Assembly: GCF_030270585.1 (NCBI RefSeq)
Contig: NZ_BSYI01000021.1
Location: 18,416-82,415 of the forward strand
DNA length: 64,000 nucleotides
Direction of reading: 5' to 3'
Source of the DNA: Paralimibaculum aggregatum
GTDB lineage: Bacteria > Pseudomonadota > Alphaproteobacteria > Rhodobacterales > Rhodobacteraceae
Numbering within the stretch: the stretch's first letter is position 1; every line of letters starts with the position of its first letter. A program made the position numbers and the translations under genes. Below, in pieces: positions 57,637 to 64,000 of the stretch. The notes under the pieces were generated by a model. That model was not told the DNA's origin and searched no databases. It worked only from the letters and a program-made list of their open reading frames with translations.

Positions 57637-58758
57637 ATGATCATCGACCGCCGCTCGATCCTGAAGATGACCACCGCCGCCGTCGCCGCCCCGGCAATCC
57701 TGCGCGCCCATGACGCGCTGGCGAGTTCCGGCACGGTCAAGGTCTTCGCATGGCAGGACTACATCCAGCCGAACATCGCCGAGAAGTTCCAGAACGACAC
57801 CGGCATCACCCTCGAGCTGACCACCTTCGGCTCCAACGACGAGGCCGAATCGACCGTCAAGGCGAATGGCGGCAAGGGCTTCGACCTGGTGTTCCCCTCG
57901 ATCACCAACTCCACCAACTATATCGACGGGGATGGCGAGACCTATTTCGCCGAGGTCCCGGCCGATGTGAACACCGGCGCCGTGATCCCCTCCTTCCTGC
58001 GCGATTCGGCCACCCTGGGCGGCCAGTTCAACGGCAAGCAGATCCTGCTGCCCTTCGACTGGGGCACCGAGGGCGTGACGCTGAACCGCGGCGCCCTCGA
58101 CATCGCCGATGCCGACATCTCGTTCGGCGATCTCTGGCGCCCGGAAGCCGCCGGCAAGGCCGCCTTCCGCCAGAAATCGGTCATCATGGGCACCGGCCTC
58201 TATCTCGACGCCATCGGCGAGGTGCCGTCGAACCGCATGCTCGACGTCTACAAGTCCGAGGACGACGCCCGCCGGGTCTGGGGCGCGGTCACCAAGTGGA
58301 TGCTGGAGCGCAAGGAGAATTTCGGCGCCTTCTGGAACAACGCCACCGAGGCGACCTCGGCCTTCAAGGAGGCCGGCTGCGTCATCGGCCAGACCTGGGA
58401 CACCACCGGGCTGCTGCTCAACCGCGAGGATGCGAGCTACGTCTACCGCGCGCCGAAGGAGGGCATCATCACCTGGCTCGACAGCTTCGGCATCCTGCGC
58501 GAGTCGGAGAACAAGGAGCAGGCGGTGGCCTTCATGAACTTCATGCTGCAGCCCGAGGTCGGCGGCATGTTCGCCAACAACACCGGCTACAACTCGGCCG
58601 TGGCGGGCAGCGCGGAATATGCCTCCGAGGAGTTCAAGCGCCAGTTCAACGAGGTCTACACCCCGGAGGTTCTCTCCAACATGTGGTGGTGGCAGGCCGA
58701 CACGCCGTTCTTCGCGCCGATCCGCAACGAGTTCGTCGAGATCATCACCAACGCCTGA
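57637..58758 (+). CDS. ABC transporter substrate-binding protein, polyamine (PotD-like) type
   Basis: This 373-residue periplasmic binding protein has a twin-arginine-like signal 'DRRSILKM' with hydrophobic core and cleavage near 'ALASS' (residue 30). Mature blocks 'VKVFAWQDYIQPNIAEKF', 'KGFDLVFPSITNS', 'PFDWGTEGVTLN' and 'WLDSFGILRESENKE' match the spermidine/putrescine-binding family. It heads a four-gene import operon. The ligand may be a polyamine or another cationic small molecule. A 266-bp leader precedes it with an AT-richer patch around 57515-57550. Confidence 0.85.
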   Translation: MIIDRRSILKMTTAAVAAPAILRAHDALASSGTVKVFAWQDYIQPNIAEKFQNDTGITLELTTFGSNDEAESTVKANGGKGFDLVFPSITNSTNYIDGDGETYFAEVPADVNTGAVIPSFLRDSATLGGQFNGKQILLPFDWGTEGVTLNRGALDIADADISFGDLWRPEAAGKAAFRQKSVIMGTGLYLDAIGEVPSNRMLDVYKSEDDARRVWGAVTKWMLERKENFGAFWNNATEATSAFKEAGCVIGQTWDTTGLLLNREDASYVYRAPKEGIITWLDSFGILRESENKEQAVAFMNFMLQPEVGGMFANNTGYNSAVAGSAEYASEEFKRQFNEVYTPEVLSNMWWWQADTPFFAPIRNEFVEIITNA

Positions 58759-58823
58759 TCGGGCGGACCGGCTGCCCGGCGCCCCGCATCCCGCGGGGCG
58801 CCGCCTTCGGGAAAGGGAGACCC

Positions 58824-59957
58824 ATGCACGGCAAGGATGTCGTTCTCGACGGCATGTCGATCACCTATCCCAACGGCTTCACCGCGGTGCAGCCGACCGA
58901 CCTGACGATCAGGGCCGGCGAGTTCTTCTCGATCCTCGGCCCCTCGGGCTGCGGCAAGACCACGATCCTGCGCGCCATCTCGGGCTTCGTGGAGCCGAGC
59001 GCGGGCCGCGTGCTGATCGGCGGCGAGGACCAGCGCGGCCGCGGCGCCAACGAGCGGCCGACGGCGCTGATCTTCCAGAACCTCGCGCTGTTCCCGCTGA
59101 TGAGCATCTGGGAGAACGTGGCCTTCGGGCTGGAGGCGCGCGGCGTGACGCGCCGGCGCCGGCGCGCGCGGGCGATGGAGCTGCTCGAGCTCGTCGCGCT
59201 TACCGGCCACGAGGGCAAGAAGCCGACCGAGCTCTCCGGCGGGCAGCGCCAGCGCGTGGCGATCGCCCGCGCGCTCGCGGTGGAGCCGGCGGTGCTGCTG
59301 CTCGACGAGCCGCTCTCGGCGCTCGATCTGAAGCTGCGCCAGCACATGCGCGCCGAGCTGCGCACGATCCAGCAGAAGACCGGCGTCACCTTCATCTACA
59401 TCACCCACGACCAGGGCGAGGCGCTGACCATGTCGGACCGCATCGCGGTGATGAATGCCGGGGTGATCGAGCAGGTCGGCACCGGCGACCAGGTCTATTC
59501 CGAGCCGGAAACCGCCTTCGTGGCGAGCTTTGTCGGCGAGGCCAACGTCTTCCGCGGCACCGTTGCCGGGCTCGAGAACGGCATGGCGCTGGTCGAGACG
59601 CCGCATGGCCGCTTTCTCGGGCGCAACCCGCGCGGGCTGGCCGAGGGCGCGCCGGCGATGCTCTTCGTGCGGCCGGAGAACATGGGCTTTTCCGGCAGCA
59701 TGGCGGCGCAGGTCGATGGCCGCGGCGACGGCAGCTATGGCAACGAGCTCGAGGCCGAGCTCGAGCGGCGCGACCTCGAGGGCCCATTCGTCAACCTGGT
59801 GATGCGCGCGGGCGACCGGCAGATCGCCATGCATGTGCGCAACGAGGGCGGCGATCCGCCCTCCGGACGCCAGCGGATCGGCTTTCCCTGCGAGCGCGCG
59901 GTCGTGCTGCCCGAGGGCGAGCTGGCCCGCACCGGAAGCGAGATGGCCGAGGCATGA
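58824..59957 (+). CDS. ABC transporter ATP-binding protein (PotA-like)
   Basis: The 377-residue ATPase has Walker A 'GPSGCGKTT' (about 38-46), Q-loop 'LIFQNLALFP', signature 'LSGGQRQRVAIARAL', Walker B 'VLLLDEPLSALD' and switch His in 'YITHDQGEAL'. A C-terminal TOBE-type regulatory domain starts at about residue 240 ('FVRPENMGF'). It energises the importer. ATG 58824 has GGGAGA upstream. The stop overlaps the first permease gene (ATGA). Confidence 0.92.
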   Translation: MHGKDVVLDGMSITYPNGFTAVQPTDLTIRAGEFFSILGPSGCGKTTILRAISGFVEPSAGRVLIGGEDQRGRGANERPTALIFQNLALFPLMSIWENVAFGLEARGVTRRRRRARAMELLELVALTGHEGKKPTELSGGQRQRVAIARALAVEPAVLLLDEPLSALDLKLRQHMRAELRTIQQKTGVTFIYITHDQGEALTMSDRIAVMNAGVIEQVGTGDQVYSEPETAFVASFVGEANVFRGTVAGLENGMALVETPHGRFLGRNPRGLAEGAPAMLFVRPENMGFSGSMAAQVDGRGDGSYGNELEAELERRDLEGPFVNLVMRAGDRQIAMHVRNEGGDPPSGRQRIGFPCERAVVLPEGELARTGSEMAEA

Positions 59958-61393
59958 GAGCGCTCGTCCAGACCTATGGCCGCGGGCTGGTCGCGGCCTT
60001 CGTGCTGGCGGTGGCGGCCTGGGCGCTGGTGCTGATCGCCTTCCCGCAGCTCACCATGCTCGACAAGTCGCTGCGCGCGCCGGGCCGGGCTCTCGACAGC
60101 TCGGTGGCGGCGACCGTGATCCGCGATGCGCGGACCTGCCAGGCGGTGCTGAAGAACTACCTGCCGAGCGACGAGGCGCCGGCCGCCCCGGCCACGGAGG
60201 ACGGCGGGCTGGCAATCCCCTCCGCCGGGGGCATGGCAGTACCGAGCGCCGGGGGCATGGCGGTGCCGAGCGCCGGGGGCATGGCGGTGCCCTCCCTCGG
60301 CGGCACGCCGAAACGGGCGACCCGGCCCTACATCCTGCAATGCGACCGAACCACCACCGAGACCACCTTCGTGCGCGACCTCGATGCCGCGCGCGAGACG
60401 CTGGTCTCCGCCTATGGGCTGCCGGTGCTCGATGTCGACGACAGCCTGCCCGTCGCGGAGCAGATCGAGGCGGCGCAGGCGGTGATCGACGCGGTCACGC
60501 CGCTGCATGCGCGGCTGCTCGAGGACGAGGCCGGCGCGTTCCCCTGGACCACGACCAATTTCGAGGTCCTGATCGCCGCCCGCCCGATCCCGATGAGCGA
60601 GACCACCAAGGCCATCGAGGATGCGCGGCTCTCCAACCAGTTCTTCGACCTGATCGGCCTGCGCTTCGAGAAGGACGGCGTGACCCATGTCCGGCTCACC
60701 CTCGTCACGCTGTTCCGCACGCTGTTCTTCGCGGTGCTGGCGACGGCGCTGTCGCTGGTGGTCTGCTACCCGATCGCCTTCAACCTCGCGCTCAACTCGG
60801 GCCCGCGCAAGGCGGTCTGGCTGTTCCTCGCGCTGGTGATCCCCTATGCCATCGTGGAGCTGATGCGGGTCTATGCCTGGGTCTCGCTGATCGAGACGCG
60901 CGGGCTGATCAACCACATGCTCGACTGGATCGGGCTGATCGACCTCGAGGCCGACGAGGCGATCCCGTTCAAGCGCTCGCCGATCACCGTCTTCGTGGTG
61001 ATCGTCTACACCTACATCCTCTTCATGGTGTTCCCGATGGTGAACGTCATGTCGACGCTGGATCGGAACCAGCTCGAGGCCGGGCGCGATCTCGGCGCCT
61101 CGACCTGGCGGCTGCACAGGCGGATCATCATCCCGCACGCCAAGCCGGGCATCGCGGTGGGCTGCATCACCACCTTCATGCTGGCGGCCGGGGCCTTCTC
61201 GGTGCCGCGGATCATCAGCCGCGGGCTGCAGTCGGAATGGTTCTCGCAGACCATCTACAACAAGTTCTTCGAGAGCGAGAACTCGAATGTGGGCGCGGCC
61301 TACAGCTTCGCCTTCACCATCCTCTGCTTCGGCATCGTGGCGCTCTTCATGTGGCTGATGCGAGCGCGGCTGAAGGACTTCGTGCGGGCATGA
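59954..61393 (+). CDS. ABC transporter permease (PotB-like) with enlarged periplasmic loop
   Basis: This 479-residue permease has TM1 at about 13-33, then a ~210-residue soluble loop before TM2 near 256. The remaining five segments form the standard BPD_transp_1 domain with the coupling motif 'EAGRDLGASTWRLHRRIIIP'. Ordinary PotB proteins are about 285 residues. The loop includes a Pro/Ala stretch and four tandem copies of an 8-residue unit (residues 86-117, consensus 'MAVPSAGG'), and cysteines at both ends (near 'TCQAVL' and 'ILQCD') that could form a disulfide. Overlaps both neighbours by four bases. Confidence 0.88.
   Translation: MRALVQTYGRGLVAAFVLAVAAWALVLIAFPQLTMLDKSLRAPGRALDSSVAATVIRDARTCQAVLKNYLPSDEAPAAPATEDGGLAIPSAGGMAVPSAGGMAVPSAGGMAVPSLGGTPKRATRPYILQCDRTTTETTFVRDLDAARETLVSAYGLPVLDVDDSLPVAEQIEAAQAVIDAVTPLHARLLEDEAGAFPWTTTNFEVLIAARPIPMSETTKAIEDARLSNQFFDLIGLRFEKDGVTHVRLTLVTLFRTLFFAVLATALSLVVCYPIAFNLALNSGPRKAVWLFLALVIPYAIVELMRVYAWVSLIETRGLINHMLDWIGLIDLEADEAIPFKRSPITVFVVIVYTYILFMVFPMVNVMSTLDRNQLEAGRDLGASTWRLHRRIIIPHAKPGIAVGCITTFMLAAGAFSVPRIISRGLQSEWFSQTIYNKFFESENSNVGAAYSFAFTILCFGIVALFMWLMRARLKDFVRA
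60209..60304 (+). repeat. 4 x 24-bp tandem repeat inside the PotB-like gene
   Basis: The units are 60209-60232, 60233-60256, 60257-60280 and 60281-60304. The two inner copies differ at only two bases; the outer copies are more diverged. Being a multiple of three, copy number can change without breaking the frame. Confidence 0.9.
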
Positions 61394-62226
61394 GAAACGC
61401 GGCCTCCCATCTGCTGAGCCTCTACACCTGGGCCTTCCTGCTGTTCATGTTCGCGCCGCTGATCCTGATGGTGGTGGCCTCGGTCAACGACATCTCGCCG
61501 CCCTCGGTGACCGAATGGCGCGGCACCACGGGCAAGTGGTATGCCTTCTTCTGGATGGAGGACGCCGAGCTGCGCGCCGATCCGGTGCTGCGCGCGCTCG
61601 ACCGCGACCGCTTCGTCGGCTGCTTCGAGAACTCGCTGGTGGTCGCCGCCGTGGTGGTGCCGCTGGCGCTGCTGCTCGGGCTCGCCGGGGCGGTGATGCT
61701 GACCCGCTGGCGCTCGCGCTACAACGGCTTTCTCTGGTGGGTGCTGCTCTCGCCGATGCTGGCGCCGGGGATCGTGCTCGGCCTCTCGGCGCTGGTGTTC
61801 TGGGGCAGCGTCGGCATGGATGCCGGGCTCTTCACCATCGTGATGGCGCAGGTGACCTTCATCGCCGGCTATCCGATGCTGATCCTGATGGCGCGGCTGC
61901 AGCGCCAGCCGGTGGAGTTCGAGGAGGCGGCGCTCGATCTCGGCGCCTCGCCCTTCCGGGTGTTCCGCCGCATCACCCTGCCCTTCCTGGCGCCGGCGCT
62001 GATCTCCGCCGCGGTGATCGCCTTCATGGCCTCCATGGAGAACTACAACACGACGATGTTCGCCAAGGGCGGGACCTGCACCTTCGCCACCGAGATCGGC
62101 GCCATGGCCCGCAACCCCAACGGCCACCCGCCGGTGATCAACGCCGTCGGCACGATCATCATCGCGATCACCGTGACGGCGGCGCTGGTGCACACCTTCC
62201 TGCTGCGGCGCGAGGAGACGCGCTGA
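61390..62226 (+). CDS. ABC transporter permease (PotC-like)
   Basis: The 278-residue protein has six membrane segments (about 9-31, 80-105, 117-140, 149-168, 198-218 and 250-272). The EAA-type coupling motif is 'EEAALDLGASPFRVFRRITLP'. It is the second permease half of the importer. It overlaps the preceding gene by four bases (ATGA). An extended loop between TM1 and TM2 ('KWYAFFWMEDAELRADPVLR') is moderately longer than in E. coli PotC. It ends the operon. Confidence 0.92.
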   Translation: MRNAASHLLSLYTWAFLLFMFAPLILMVVASVNDISPPSVTEWRGTTGKWYAFFWMEDAELRADPVLRALDRDRFVGCFENSLVVAAVVVPLALLLGLAGAVMLTRWRSRYNGFLWWVLLSPMLAPGIVLGLSALVFWGSVGMDAGLFTIVMAQVTFIAGYPMLILMARLQRQPVEFEEAALDLGASPFRVFRRITLPFLAPALISAAVIAFMASMENYNTTMFAKGGTCTFATEIGAMARNPNGHPPVINAVGTIIIAITVTAALVHTFLLRREETR

Positions 62227-62300
62227 GCCCGGCTGGCCTTCGCGCGCCGCCGGTGGCAGGCTCGGGCCGGGCGGAACCGCCGTCCGCAAGGGGAGCGCCC

Positions 62301-62696
62301 ATGGCACAGCAAGGCGAGATCGGCCCCGCCGCGCCGTTCTTCATCGTGACCGACCTTTCGGCCGCGCTCGCGCATTATGTCGGCGGGCTCGGCTTCGCCT
62401 GCCTGGTGTCGGCGCCGGACGAGGCCCCCTTCTTCGCCATGGTCGGGCGCGGCGCGGCGCGGCTGATGCTGAAGCAGGTGGCGCCGGACCTGCGGCCGGT
62501 GCCGAACCCGAGCCTGCATCCCTGGGCGCCCTGGGACGCCTTCATCTTCTCCGCCGAACCCGATGACCTGGCAGCGGAATTCGCCGCGCGCGGCGTCGCC
62601 CTGGCCGGCGGGCCCGCGACCCGCGACGACGGGCTGCGCGGCTTCGAGGTGGCCGACCCGGACGGCCATGTCCTGTTCTTCGGACGCCCGGTCTGA
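62301..62696 (+). CDS. VOC-superfamily (glyoxalase/bleomycin-resistance-like) protein
   Basis: This 131-residue protein has two beta-alpha-beta-beta-beta modules: 'PFFIVTDLSAALAHYVGGLGF' followed by 'FFAMVGRGAARLMLKQV', then 'WDAFIFSAEPDDLAAEF' and 'GLRGFEVADPDGHVLFFGRP'. The final 'DPDGH' is the hallmark of the fold. It could be a metal-dependent enzyme or a drug/metabolite-binding protein; ligand residues are not fully clear. GGGGAG is upstream of ATG 62301. Its stop overlaps the next start by one base. Confidence 0.83.
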   Translation: MAQQGEIGPAAPFFIVTDLSAALAHYVGGLGFACLVSAPDEAPFFAMVGRGAARLMLKQVAPDLRPVPNPSLHPWAPWDAFIFSAEPDDLAAEFAARGVALAGGPATRDDGLRGFEVADPDGHVLFFGRPV

Positions 62697-63406
62697 TGCC
62701 GGTCCGGATCGTCGCCCGCTGCCATCCCGCGCTGGAGCCGCTGCTGCCGAAGCCGGTGCCCGCCGGCGCCGCCCTGCCCGACTGGCTGCGCGAGATGCCC
62801 TCGGAGGCCGAGAGCCCCGCCCTCGGCGGCGCCCGGGTGCGCACGCTCAAGCACTGCCCGCCGCTGATCGACGCGCTCGGCCTCGGCCTGCTGATGCCGC
62901 TCGCCGCCGATCTCGAGATCACCGCGGAGGGCATCTCCTGGGACTGGTCGCCGCCGGTGATCCCGGACCAGCTGCTCTCCCGCGCGCCGGTCGGCGTGCA
63001 TGTGCCGGAGCAGGCAAGCGGCGCGCCGCTGCGCCTCGAAGGCCGCGCGGCGATCAAGTTCATGAACTTCTGGACGCTTTCCGTTCCAGAGGGTTGGTCG
63101 CTCCTCTTCACCCACCCTCTCAACCGTGAGGACCTGCCCTTCCGCAGCCTCTCCGGGGTGGTGGACTGCGACGCCTTCGCCGATGGCTATGTGCATTTCG
63201 CGGCGATCTGGAGCGATCCCGGCTTTCGCGGGCGGCTGCCGGCGGGCACGCCGGTGGTGCAGGCGATCCCGGTGCCGCGCGGCGCGGCGGAGCTGGAGAC
63301 CGGCACCCTCGACGAGGCCGGTGCGGCGGCGAGCCGCGCCGTGCAGGAAGCGCTGCAGGCCGGGCCCGGGGTCTATCGCAAGCGCTTCCGTCAGCGCCGC
63401 GGCTGA
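62696..63406 (+). CDS. Uncharacterised protein, possibly DUF6065-like
   Basis: This 236-residue cytoplasmic protein is overlapped by one base with the VOC gene (TGATG). Conserved-looking segments are 'PDWLREMPSEAE', 'TLKHCPPLIDALGLGLLMPL', 'ISWDWSPPVIPDQLL', 'IKFMNFWTLSVPEGWSLLFTHPLNR' in outline and 'AGTPVVQAIPVPR'. The 'P.GWS.LFTHPLNR...PFR.LSG' segment reminds me of an uncharacterised family seen in phages and bacteria (DUF6065), with low certainty. No catalytic motif evident. Its end overlaps the convergent TPR gene by 16 bases. Confidence 0.65.
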   Translation: MPVRIVARCHPALEPLLPKPVPAGAALPDWLREMPSEAESPALGGARVRTLKHCPPLIDALGLGLLMPLAADLEITAEGISWDWSPPVIPDQLLSRAPVGVHVPEQASGAPLRLEGRAAIKFMNFWTLSVPEGWSLLFTHPLNREDLPFRSLSGVVDCDAFADGYVHFAAIWSDPGFRGRLPAGTPVVQAIPVPRGAAELETGTLDEAGAAASRAVQEALQAGPGVYRKRFRQRRG

Positions 63407-63987
63407 GCCCCGCCCGCCGGCAGCACGAAGGGCAGATGCCCGCGCCCGGCATGGGTCACCGCCTGCAGCGACGCCGGGCCGGGATGCGCCTCGAGCAGCG
63501 CCCGCGTCTCCGCCGGCCCGGCCTGCCCGAGCTCCGCCGCCGCACGATAGGCCCCCGCCGCGGCCTCGGGATCGCCCGGCCCGAGCCGCGCCCAGGCCTC
63601 CGCCGCCCGCTGCCACTGCCCGAGGCGCAGCGCGAGCCGCCCGAGATTGCGCCAGGCGTCGGCATCGCCCGGATCGGCCGCCGCAGCACGCGCGAAGGCC
63701 TCCGCCGCGCCCGGAAGATCGCCGGTTTCCAGCATCCAGCGGCCGAGCTCGAACCAGGCGACCGCGTAGTCCGGCGCGCGCTCCACCGCCCGGCGCAGCC
63801 AAGTCCCCGCCTGCGCCCCCTTGCCGGCCGCCTCGAGCACCTTGGCGAGGTTGTAGAAGACCGGCGCCGGCGCGCCCTTCGCCGCCGCGGCACGGCGCAG
63901 CAGGCGCTCTGCCGCCGGCCAGTCCCCGGCCGCGACCAGCGCTGGCAGCGCCTGCAGCGCCTTCGCCGCGATGCCCGCGCCGGTCAT
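63391..63987 (-). CDS. Tetratricopeptide-repeat protein
   Basis: This 198-residue soluble helical protein has four to five TPR units (about 12-43, 44-76, 77-110, 111-140). The pattern is seen in 'PVFYNLAKVLEAAGKGAQAGTWLRRAV' in outline, 'AVAWFELGRWMLETGDLPGA' and 'ADAWRNLGRLALRLGQWQRA'. It lacks a signal peptide. The start at ATG 63987 is close to the window end, so an upstream extension or operon partner cannot be excluded. TPR proteins mediate protein-protein contacts; partners unknown. Confidence 0.75.
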   Translation of the reverse strand: MTGAGIAAKALQALPALVAAGDWPAAERLLRRAAAAKGAPAPVFYNLAKVLEAAGKGAQAGTWLRRAVERAPDYAVAWFELGRWMLETGDLPGAAEAFARAAAADPGDADAWRNLGRLALRLGQWQRAAEAWARLGPGDPEAAAGAYRAAAELGQAGPAETRALLEAHPGPASLQAVTHAGRGHLPFVLPAGGAQPRR

Positions 63988-64000
63988 CGGGCCCGCTATG

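Overview
The window is a very GC-rich (roughly 70%) chromosomal segment of an alphaproteobacterium, most likely order Rhodobacterales. The evidence is the iscR/suf layout with YIP1-family membrane genes inside it, two VPLPA-CTERM sorting-signal proteins, an Irr-type (ICE) box ahead of iscR, a tyrS/anmK divergent pair, the tolC / PopZ-like (DUF2497) / valS order, and FabI as the enoyl-ACP reductase. Genes are densely packed, often with ATGA or GTGA stop/start overlaps. I see no insertion sequence, prophage, CRISPR array, rRNA operon or replication origin.

Layout. 1-2088 (minus): N-acetylglutaminylglutamine amide osmoprotectant genes asnO and ngg (ngg runs off the edge). 2476-4187 (plus): an amidoligase overlapping a class I glutamine-amidotransferase-like peptidase, an uncharacterised pair. 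4198-5034 (minus): a Stf0-like sulfotransferase. 5150-5975 (minus): a CoA-binding-fold protein flanked by two related small-RNA-like elements that share a 15-nt box and end in strong terminators. 6053-7081: rlmB diverging from tRNA-Tyr. 7656-11785: VPLPA-CTERM protein, HU, a hypothetical protein and an acyl-CoA synthetase. 12133-14560: tyrS diverging from anmK. 14579-15555: dodecin and an alpha/beta hydrolase.

15616-26415 is the iron-sulfur cluster assembly region: Irr-like box, iscR, a cysteine desulfurase, sufB, three small unknown genes, a cupin, an Ala-rich unknown, sufC, sufD, three YIP1-like membrane proteins and sufS. SufBCD form the scaffold and ATPase, the two desulfurases supply sulfur, and IscR with Irr probably match expression to iron and cluster status.

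26581-44722 is mixed housekeeping and metabolism: penicillin-acylase-like hydrolase, beta-hydroxyacid dehydrogenase, secreted unknown, GST, SDR, TTC38-like TPR protein, pdxH, fabI, 2OG-Fe(II) oxygenase, PHP hydrolase, exonuclease III, lipoprotein, ilvD, a second VPLPA-CTERM protein behind an AT-rich regulatory stretch, and a CPBP protease. 44753-50549 (minus): valS, PopZ-like protein, TolC-type channel and a PCMT-like methyltransferase, followed by tRNA-Cys at 50748. 51185-57370 (plus): patatin-like lipoprotein, outer-membrane barrel, DUF3604 protein and MscS channel. 57637-62226: a complete polyamine-type ABC importer whose first permease has an unusually large periplasmic loop carrying a fourfold 8-residue repeat. 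The window closes with a VOC protein, an uncharacterised 236-residue protein and a TPR protein.

The most original signals are the paired small-RNA-like elements around 5.15-5.98 kb, the amidoligase/peptidase pair, the repeat-bearing permease loop, and CtrA-like sites in three intergenic regions.
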